Shown here in pieces: positions 46,748 through 52,228 of a stretch of 52,228 bases of DNA. The notes beneath the pieces were generated by a model that did no database searches, had not been told where the DNA came from, and was given only the letters and a program-made list of their open reading frames with translations. The stretch is from JAWLHA01 sp041690535 (GTDB lineage: Bacteria > Pseudomonadota > Gammaproteobacteria > Thiohalomonadales > Thiohalomonadaceae), in the NCBI GenBank assembly GCA_041690535.1, contig JAWLHA010000029.1, positions 1 to 52,228 of the forward strand. Direction: 5' to 3'. A program made the position numbers and the translations under genes. Positions within the stretch are counted from its first letter, which is position 1. Each line of letters opens with the position of its first letter.

Positions 46748-47020
46748 CTAGAACTTCGTGGTCACGCCGACCTGGAAGTTGCGCTCAATGCCGGGGAAGA
46801 TGCCATCGGGATGGCGACCGGCGATGTACTTCTCGTCGGCCAGGTTATTCACGGTGGCAAACAGCACCGCGTCGCCGCCGTGACCTGATAGCTGCCGTGG
46901 AGGTTGAGTACGGTGTAGGCAGGGATTTCGCCCACGCGCCCATCGGCACTCTCTGGTAAGTATGCGTTTACCCTGGGGTCGTACACCAGGTAATAATTCT
47001 CATTTCGTAATTCAAGCTGC
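46748..47020 (-). pseudogene. C-terminal remnant of a TonB-dependent receptor
   Basis: Read on the minus strand, ENYYLVYDP, GRVGEIPAYTVLNLHGSYQ and, after a frameshift near 46893, DAVLFATVNNLADEKYIAGR and IERNFQVGVTTKF form the last strands of an outer-membrane TonB receptor barrel with terminal Phe. A 21-bp MITE-A end lies between YDP and ESADGR and is read in frame as RVNAYLP. The rest of the receptor (plug and most of the barrel) is missing, and the stop codon TAG is at the edge of MITE-C copy 2. Clearly non-functional. Confidence 0.75.
46955..46975. repeat. MITE-A terminus fragment (21 bp)
   Basis: GGTAAGTATGCGTTTACCCTG is an exact MITE-A right end with no matching left end nearby. It lies inside the TonB-receptor remnant. 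It may be the footprint of an imprecise excision or deletion. Confidence 0.7.
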
Positions 47021-47185
47021 CGAAGCGACTCGGGCCGCAAATGTGAGGGACGAGGCTGTTCGGGGCCTCCACCGCGGACTGTCCAGTACGCCTGAACCGA
47101 TGGGTGTCGGTCTGGCAGGGGGGGACTGCCCTCCACACGTCAAACCGGGTGGCTCAAACCTTTGCGCCAAAACCGAGTTTGGGAG

Positions 47186-47212
47186 TAAAGTTTTTCCCCT
47201 TTTCGACGATAA
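47186..47212 (+). promoter_or_regulatory. sigma-28 (FliA) type promoter
   Basis: TAAAGTTT, an 11-base spacer, then GACGATAA. The FliA consensus is TAAAGTTT-N11-GCCGATAA, so only one base differs and the spacing is exact. It lies 38 bp before the ATG of the transmembrane chemoreceptor, placing that gene in the flagellar-chemotaxis regulon. Confidence 0.8.
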
Positions 47213-47250
47213 CAAGACATCGGGATCTAACGGGCATCGAAGGGGGATTC

Positions 47251-49278
47251 ATGAATGCGTTGTTGCGTCCAGGCGTCAGCCTGCTCAACCACTTGCGCTA
47301 CCCAGCCAAGTTCTCGCTGATTAGCGTCATCTTCATTGCCCCGCTGGTGGCGTTAGGTCTGCTGCTGCTCTCGGAGCTCAACCAGCGGGTCCAATCGCTC
47401 GAGAGTGAGCGGCTCGGCCTCGAGTACATCAGGGCCATTCGGCCGTTGACTGAGTACATTCCTCAGCATCGGGGCATGAGCGGAGCTTTTCTGAACGGCG
47501 ACGCCGGGTTCCGTCAGCGGATGCTTGCGAAACAGCAGGAGATCGATGCGGGTTTCGCCGCCCTGTCCCGGATGGATGAGCGCCTGGGGGCAACGCTGAA
47601 TACGGGTCTGCGGGTGGATAACCTGCGGGCGGGCTGGGAGCAGCTGAAGAGGGACGTGTTCGGAATGATGCCCGCGCAAAGCTTCCAGGAGCACACGGCG
47701 CTGGTGGCCGGTCTCCTGGCATTGAACGAGCGCGCCGCCGATCAGTCCCACCTCATCCTTGATGAGCACCTCGACACCTACTACCTCATGGACATGATCG
47801 TCTTCGAGTTGCCGACGCTGGCCGAGGGCATGGGGCAGTCCCGTGCCCTGGCCTCGGGTGCTGCGGCCAAGGGGAGCCTCGATCAGCGGAGCTGGGCCCA
47901 GTTGGCGGTGCGGCTCGATCGCATTCAGAAGGCGCAGGAGGCGCTGGAGCGGGGGCTCGGCACCGCCTTCGAGGAGAATCCGGAGCTGGAGAGAAAAATG
48001 GGGGGGGTGGGGGCGACGGCCCGCGCCACCGTGGCTCGCTTTTCAGACTTGATTGAGCGTGAACTGCTCAATGTCGACCGAATCACCATCTCCAGCGCCG
48101 CGATCTTCGAGGCAAGCACTCAGGCGGTCAATGCCGTGTTCGCCCTGTACGATACGGTGATGCCCACCTTCGACGCGCTGCTGGCGGAGCGGATCGCCGA
48201 TGGGAAGGGCAAGATGAACGGCTCGGTGGCGGTCATGGCCGCGGTGCTGCTCGTGATGCTCTACATCTTCCTCTGCTTCTACCAGGCGGTCCTGCGCAAT
48301 GTGAAGGATCTGGACGATGCCAGCGAACGCCTGGCCCAGGGGGATCTCACCACCCGGCTGGTCCTGCAAAGCCATGACGAGATGGGGAGCATTGCCAGGA
48401 GCTTCAACCACATGGCGGAGCGCTTCTCGGAGCTGGTCAGCCAGGCCTTGGACTCCGCCCGCCACGTGGCGACCTCGGCTGAAGAGCTCTCTGCGGTCAC
48501 GGAGCAGACCACCCAGGGGGTCACGGCGCAGCAGGGGGAGACCGAACAGGTGGCCACCGCAATCCACGAAATGAGCGTGACTGTCCAGGAGGTGGCCCGG
48601 AACGCCGCCTCGGCGGCGGAGGCAACGAGAAAGGCCCAGAAGGAGGCCGATGATGGGCAGCAGGTGGTGAACCACGCGGTCGATACCATCCACCGTCTGG
48701 CCGGGGAGATCGAACAGGCGGTGCAGGTCATCAATGAGCTGGAGCGCTCCAGCGCCGAGATCGGCAGCGTGCTGGATGTGATTCAGACCATCGCCGAGCA
48801 GACCAATCTGTTGGCCCTGAATGCGGCCATCGAGGCGGCGCGCGCGGGTGAGCAAGGGCGTGGTTTTGCCGTGGTTGCCGACGAGGTGCGCACCCTCGCC
48901 AGCCGCACCCAGGAGTCCACCAAGGAGATCCAGTCGATCATCTCCCGACTTCAGGGAGGGGCGCACAACGCGGTGCAGGTGATGGAGCAGACGGTGGAAC
49001 ACACCCGAGAGGGTGTGGACAGCGTCGGGCACGCAGGAAAGTCCCTGCGAAGCATCATCGATGCGGTCAATGTGATCAGCGAGATGAACATGCAAATCGC
49101 CAGTGCGGCCGAACAGCAGTCGAGCGTGGCCGACGAGATCAACAGGAACGTCGCCAATATCAGCCTGGTGTCGGAACAGACCGCTGCCGGCGCCACCCAG
49201 ACCGCCAGTTCCAGTGCCGAGCTGGCCCAGTTGGCTGAGGAGCTGAATCGGCTGATCGGTCAATTCCGGGTCGCGTAG
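47251..49278 (+). CDS. transmembrane methyl-accepting chemotaxis protein
   Basis: 675 residues. TM1 about 22-44 (LISVIFIAPLVALGLLLLSE), a periplasmic helical sensor of about 280 residues, TM2 about 324-347 (VAVMAAVLLVMLYIFLCFYQ). HAMP follows (VLRNVKDLDDASERLAQGDL), then a signalling domain whose tip reads EQTNLLALNAAIEAARAGEQ, GRGFAVVADEVRTLA. The sensor segment RPLTEYIPQHRGMSGAFLNG resembles NIT-type (nitrate/nitrite) sensor domains, with the ligand unproven. There is no C-terminal CheR pentapeptide (it ends IGQFRVA). AGGGGG precedes the ATG at 47251. The sigma-28 site upstream implies use by the flagellar pathway rather than by the Wsp-like array at 9-22 kb, where no such site is seen. Confidence 0.92.
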   Translation: MNALLRPGVSLLNHLRYPAKFSLISVIFIAPLVALGLLLLSELNQRVQSLESERLGLEYIRAIRPLTEYIPQHRGMSGAFLNGDAGFRQRMLAKQQEIDAGFAALSRMDERLGATLNTGLRVDNLRAGWEQLKRDVFGMMPAQSFQEHTALVAGLLALNERAADQSHLILDEHLDTYYLMDMIVFELPTLAEGMGQSRALASGAAAKGSLDQRSWAQLAVRLDRIQKAQEALERGLGTAFEENPELERKMGGVGATARATVARFSDLIERELLNVDRITISSAAIFEASTQAVNAVFALYDTVMPTFDALLAERIADGKGKMNGSVAVMAAVLLVMLYIFLCFYQAVLRNVKDLDDASERLAQGDLTTRLVLQSHDEMGSIARSFNHMAERFSELVSQALDSARHVATSAEELSAVTEQTTQGVTAQQGETEQVATAIHEMSVTVQEVARNAASAAEATRKAQKEADDGQQVVNHAVDTIHRLAGEIEQAVQVINELERSSAEIGSVLDVIQTIAEQTNLLALNAAIEAARAGEQGRGFAVVADEVRTLASRTQESTKEIQSIISRLQGGAHNAVQVMEQTVEHTREGVDSVGHAGKSLRSIIDAVNVISEMNMQIASAAEQQSSVADEINRNVANISLVSEQTAAGATQTASSSAELAQLAEELNRLIGQFRVA

Positions 49279-49453
49279 GTGGTTCGGCGAGAGCGCACGG
49301 AGGAAACTCGCGGGCGGCAGCAGGTTGTCACGCAAGTGACGGGGGGCAGCGAACCGGCGCAGGGTGGGAGCGGCGCATCCACCGGCTCGCGCTTCCCAGT
49401 CCCGGTGGGGTGGGGTAAGCTGAGCGCCGCCTCAAAACCACTGAAACCTCACG

Positions 49454-49696
49454 ATGTGCGTCGGCATCTATCTCGCCCTGATTGGCTTGTTCCTGTTCTA
49501 CAGCGATTTCGTCATTAACCAGTACGTCCTGTCGGTACCCGCAGGGGAGCAGGGAATGATGGCCGTGGCGGTCGGCTGGGAAATGGTCTGGCCGCTCTGG
49601 CCGGTGGTCATCGCCGCAATGTTGTTGGCGAGCGCCGCCTCGGTGTGGGCCACCCGTCGCTGCCTGAGCTGCTCCACCGGAGTAAGGCGCGACTGA
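49454..49696 (+). CDS. small two-helix membrane protein
   Basis: 80 residues with two hydrophobic helices (VGIYLALIGLFLFYSDFVI and LWPVVIAAMLLASAASVWA) and a short cytoplasmic tail with cysteines and arginines. No family recognised. There is no strong ribosome site before the ATG, but the helices and length look genuine. It stands alone between the chemoreceptor and a repeat-rich gap. Confidence 0.5.
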   Translation: MCVGIYLALIGLFLFYSDFVINQYVLSVPAGEQGMMAVAVGWEMVWPLWPVVIAAMLLASAASVWATRRCLSCSTGVRRD

Positions 49697-49817
49697 GTGC
49701 CCGCAGCGTGTCTCCCTGGTTGAGCTGCCCGGCGCGCCTGGAGCGGATCAGGCAAACGGTCGTGGGCGCCCAGTGGAGAGAGTCTGCCAGAGCGAAGACT
49801 GCCCGCGCAGACTGAAT

Positions 49818-49898
49818 AGCCCGCGGAAGCTGGATCCGCTGAACGGTGTGACCCTTGAGATGGCCGTCACTCGACGAGTCGATAGGTTTGCCGAGTAG
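49818..49898 (+). pseudogene. DUF2132 gene fragment
   Basis: Reads RKLDPLNGVTLEMAVTRRVD, close to RKQDPLNGVTLEMVVTRLVE of the intact gene at 2209-2451 in both protein and DNA, and then ends at TAG 49896-49898. No further homology follows. It is a remnant of a duplicated or second DUF2132 gene. The rest of the gap 49697-50135 shows nothing else. Confidence 0.65.
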
Positions 49899-50135
49899 CG
49901 ACTGGGTTGCGAGGCAGGAGCGTGCTTGCCTTGCTGATCCACGGTTTGAATTGCGGGCGCCGTCAGCCCCCGGATGTGCGCGCTGCGTGATCAGGCGACG
50001 ACGGTTGGCGCGCCAGAGGGCGCGGCCCTCGACCAGGGGCGGCAAAAAGAAGAGAGGGAAAACACGCAGGAACGTTGTGCGGCGTTGCTCAGCCCAACGG
50101 CTCCGCCACTGCTGAACGAACGCTAGTGGGAAAGA

Positions 50136-50211
<76 letters not shown>

Positions 50212-50264
50212 ATCTCCAAGCCCGCGCATTTTAGACGTTCATGAGATGTTGTCAAGTATCGAAG

Positions 50265-50326
50265 CAGGGTAAACGCATACTAACGTCACGGCCGTGCTGT
50301 GAGCGATGCAGGCCCTTGAAGACAGG
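50265..50326. repeat. MITE-A left half, truncated
   Basis: CAGGGTAAACGCATACTAAC through GAGCGATGCAGGCCCTTGAA matches the first 60 bases of the long MITE-A copies. It then breaks off into a CGTCATGCCCGCG hairpin repeat with the CCCCCGAGAGCTTCAGTCGGGG loop (50350-50400). No right end. Confidence 0.8.
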
Positions 50327-50450
50327 TTAGGGACGCGCTGACCAATTCGTCATGCCCGCGACGCCTGCCCCCGAGAGCTTCAGTCGGGGTCGGGCATCCA
50401 GTGTCTTTACCCGGGCACTGCCTGTGGGCGGGTCCAAAGCCGATCTCCCC

Positions 50451-50716
50451 AGGGTAAACGCATACTCACGTTGCGGCCGTGCTATGAGCGATGTAAGTCC
50501 TTGAAAGCAGGTACGCTGTGAATACGACCGACATGGATGTCGGGAGTGAAGATTATGCAGGAGCAATCATCTTCCATCCCTGTACGCTCGACGGCCGCGG
50601 CCGCTTCGGGCATCCTGCCCTCCCGCGGCATAAGTGCGTCCTTGCACCAATCCATGCGGCCGACGACCTGCTTTCAAGGACTTACATCGCTCTTGGGTAA
50701 GTATGCGTTTACCCTG
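50451..50716. repeat. MITE-A copy with one nested 50-bp unit and extra insert
   Basis: AGGGTAAACGCATACTCACG and GTAAGTATGCGTTTACCCTG are the ends. Direct repeats CGATCTCCCC lie at 50441-50450 and 50717-50726; the first base of the element (C) coincides with the last base of the duplication. The centre has one 50-bp unit in reverse orientation and a further unrelated stretch around 50598-50655 (CTTCGGGCATCCTGCCCTCC). Confidence 0.9.
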
Positions 50717-50810
50717 CGATCTCCCCCCTGGCCGCCCCTTGGGGAGAATTCACCGTTATAATCGCCCTGCGATGTACTGATACCGGCAACTTGCGGACCC
50801 GAACCCGATC

Positions 50811-51404
50811 ATGCGACTCCCACCCTTTCTGGCTGCCCTGCTGGCCTCCTCGCTGTCTCTTTCGTCCACCTCGGCTTCGGCGGCGCCAGGAGGCGCATTG
50901 CCGGGGGCGTTATGTGCCGGTTGCCACGGAACGCACGGAAACTCCGCGGGGCCGGCAACGCCGAGCATCGCGGGCATGTCGGAGAAGCACTTCATCGATG
51001 CCATGGAGGCGTTCCGTCTGGGGCGGCGCCATTCGACGGTGATGGAGCGCATTGCCAAAGGATTTTCGCAGGAGGAGGTGCGGCAACTCGCAGCGTGGTT
51101 TTCCGCGCAGAAGTATCACCCTCTGGAGCAATCCTACAGCAATGCGCTGGCGAAAGAGGGGGCCGAACTGCACGGCCGGTTCTGTAATACCTGCCATCGG
51201 GACGGTGGCCGTGCCGTGGCGGATGCCCCGGTGCTGGCCGGGCAGCCCAAAGCGTACCTCACTTGGTCGCTGGAAGATTTCGCCGCAGGCAGGCGCCCGA
51301 TGCCCAGGAAGATGCAGAGCGCGCTGGAGAAAATTTACATCCGGCAGGGCGAGGAGGGGATCGTGGCCCTGGTCGAGTACTACGCCAGCGCAGGCGGCAA
51401 GTAA
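50811..51404 (+). CDS. FccA-like dihaem cytochrome c (flavocytochrome c sulfide dehydrogenase cytochrome subunit type)
   Basis: 197 residues. Signal peptide (LAALLASSLSLSSTSASA), then two cytochrome c folds with haem motifs CAGCH (35-39) and CNTCH (125-129). The pattern GNSAGPATPSIAGMSEKHFI, GRRHSTVMERIAKGFS and LAGQPKAYLTWSLEDF, with RRPMPRKM, follows the cytochrome subunit of flavocytochrome c (FccA) more closely than plain cytochrome c4. In FccAB it takes electrons from the FAD subunit oxidising sulfide in the periplasm. The flavoprotein gene fccB is not in the window: MITE-B copies and an unrelated minus-strand gene follow. It could also be a c4-type carrier. MITE-A ends 94 bp upstream. 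Confidence 0.8.
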   Translation: MRLPPFLAALLASSLSLSSTSASAAPGGALPGALCAGCHGTHGNSAGPATPSIAGMSEKHFIDAMEAFRLGRRHSTVMERIAKGFSQEEVRQLAAWFSAQKYHPLEQSYSNALAKEGAELHGRFCNTCHRDGGRAVADAPVLAGQPKAYLTWSLEDFAAGRRPMPRKMQSALEKIYIRQGEEGIVALVEYYASAGGK

Positions 51405-51422
51405 CCGTTGATTGTTTTAATT

Positions 51423-51555
51423 GTAACTGCTCACCCAAGTAATCACGAACGGTACCGAAAATCCGTCATCCCCGCGAAGGCGGGGATCCATGGGAGCGTG
51501 CTTCTGTTCATTGGATTCCCGCCTACGCGGGAATGACGGGGGAGTGAGTAGTTAC
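51423..51555. repeat. MITE-B copy 7 (133 bp)
   Basis: GTAACTGCTCACCC and GAGTGAGTAGTTAC are the ends, around the usual two GC palindromes. Flanks TTTTAATT and GATTAATT agree in 6 of 8 bases, which fits a decayed duplication. It starts 18 bp after the FccA-like gene. Confidence 0.8.
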
Positions 51556-51564
51556 GATTAATTT

Positions 51565-51640
51565 GTAATTACTCACCCTTATCCGCCATTCCCTCGAAGC
51601 CTGCCCTCGAATGCCTTCATCGGGGGTGCAGCGACGAAAG
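51565..51640. repeat. MITE-B left-end fragment adjacent to copy 7
   Basis: GTAATTACTCACCC followed by a CCATTCCCTCGAAGCCTGCCC hairpin with the enlarged loop type seen at 25139. The right end is missing. It is separated from copy 7 by nine bases. Confidence 0.6.
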
Positions 51641-51660
51641 CGGACTTCATCAGCGTTTCC

Positions 51661-51984
51661 TTAGTTGTTCACTCGGGGTGGCAGAGGTGCGCATGCTGGA
51701 ACGGAAGTTCGCGGAGAGGACGTCATCCCGCTTGGAGTAGCCAATGGTGGTTGTGGTGATGCGCCGGGCTTCACTGCGGCAGCGGGAGATGGCGATGTGC
51801 GCTGTGATGCAAGTGGCAGCGGCAGGCGCCGCGGCATTTCGACTGCGGTCGAGGTGGCGCGCATCAGCTGGGCCAGAGATTCGATACGTTCACTCTTGAG
51901 CAGTATCATTACTTTTTCCAGCAGGTCCCCCGGCACCTTCACGGGGCGCCTCAGGCTCTCGATGTTCAAGTCATCCAATTTCAT
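51661..51984 (-). CDS. hypothetical protein
   Basis: 107 residues from ATG 51984. The first 55 residues look like a helical domain (MKLDDLNIESLRRPVKVPGD, LLEKVMILLKSERIESLAQL), and the rest is proline/serine-rich and probably disordered. Not recognised. AAAGGT lies upstream of the ATG at a long spacing; GTG at 51990 or 52011 are alternatives. Only moderate support as a real gene. Confidence 0.45.
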   Translation of the reverse strand: MKLDDLNIESLRRPVKVPGDLLEKVMILLKSERIESLAQLMRATSTAVEMPRRLPLPLASQRTSPSPAAAVKPGASPQPPLATPSGMTSSPRTSVPACAPLPPRVNN

Positions 51985-52094
51985 CGACACTCGTACCTTT
52001 ACTCCGCCCACGCCTGTCCCGGTTATTCCTCAGGATAGGTGGTATTTACGGGTGCTGCCGCAAGAGTGAGGCCGAATACGCCGTGCGTTAAGGC

Positions 52095-52228
52095 CAGGGT
52101 AAACGCATACTCACGTCGCGGCCATGCTATGAGCGATGTAAGTCCTTGAAAGCAGGTACGCTGTGAATACGACCGACATGGATGTCGGGAGTGAAGATTA
52201 TGCAGGAGCAATCATCTTCCGACCGACA
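52095..52228. repeat. MITE-A copy cut by the window edge
   Basis: CAGGGTAAACGCATACTCAC, CTTGAAAGCAGGTACGCTGT and at least one 50-bp unit (GACCGACATGGATGTCGGGA...) are present. The last bases (GACCGACA) start a second unit, so this copy probably has two or more. The right end is outside the window. Confidence 0.9.

Overview
The window looks like chromosomal DNA of a GC-rich gammaproteobacterium, probably from a Chromatiales-like, redox-active aquatic lineage. This placement rests on protein families: a FccA-like dihaem cytochrome of the sulfide-oxidation type, a fused monohaem cytochrome-porin, DbpA, Rof, the yjf gene set, a PEP-CTERM protein and a Wsp-type chemosensory cluster. No rRNA or marker gene is present to fix the taxon.

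Layout: 1-2.5 kb, dbpA, an RRM protein and a DUF2132 protein. 2.9-5.2 kb, a lone fumarate-reductase-like flavoprotein and a secreted-protein gene interrupted at codon 5 by a mobile element. 5.4-7.0 kb, a NarL-type response regulator joined to the back end of its sensor kinase, with a frameshift. 7.5-8.8 kb, a cytochrome-porin. 9.3-22.3 kb, a one-strand chemosensory operon: CheW, CheR-TPR, CheW, a soluble receptor with six PAS domains, CheA-REC, a WspF-like CheB, and two sister receiver proteins, one ending in GGDEF-EAL and the other in a histidine kinase. 22.7-25.1 kb, a DUF1631 protein. 26.2-31.3 kb, a yjfIJ-channel-yjfKLMC operon (PspA homologue, K+ channel, DUF350, lipoprotein, ATP-grasp ligase). 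31.5-41.1 kb, rof, an MFS transporter, a small protein, an ankyrin-DUF4132 giant with a small partner, a large lipoprotein and a DUF3014 protein. 41.8-46.1 kb, a vanadium haloperoxidase-family protein, a PEP-CTERM protein and an ABC-F ATPase. 46.2-52.2 kb, a repeat-rich end with a TonB-receptor remnant, a transmembrane chemoreceptor behind a sigma-28-type promoter, tRNA-Gly(GCC), the FccA-like cytochrome and a small unknown gene.

Three families of non-coding mobile elements (MITEs) fill the gaps and can be defined from the sequence. MITE-A has CAGGGTAAACGCATAC ends and 10-bp target duplications. MITE-B has GTAACTACTC ends and 8-bp target duplications. MITE-C has AGCACCGAACAG ends flanked by CTAG and carries a 29-bp-armed hairpin whose spacer is inverted between the two copies. 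One MITE-B insertion breaks a gene, another sits just upstream of the DUF4132 gene, and one MITE-A end lies in frame inside a TonB-receptor remnant.

The most system-like finding is the chemosensory cluster. Its parts resemble Wsp (surface sensing to c-di-GMP), but the membrane receptor is replaced by a soluble, recently amplified PAS array. The single WspR output is replaced by a duplicated pair of response regulators with c-di-GMP and histidine-kinase outputs. The yjf operon with an embedded K+ channel is the second candidate for a poorly characterised membrane-stress system.
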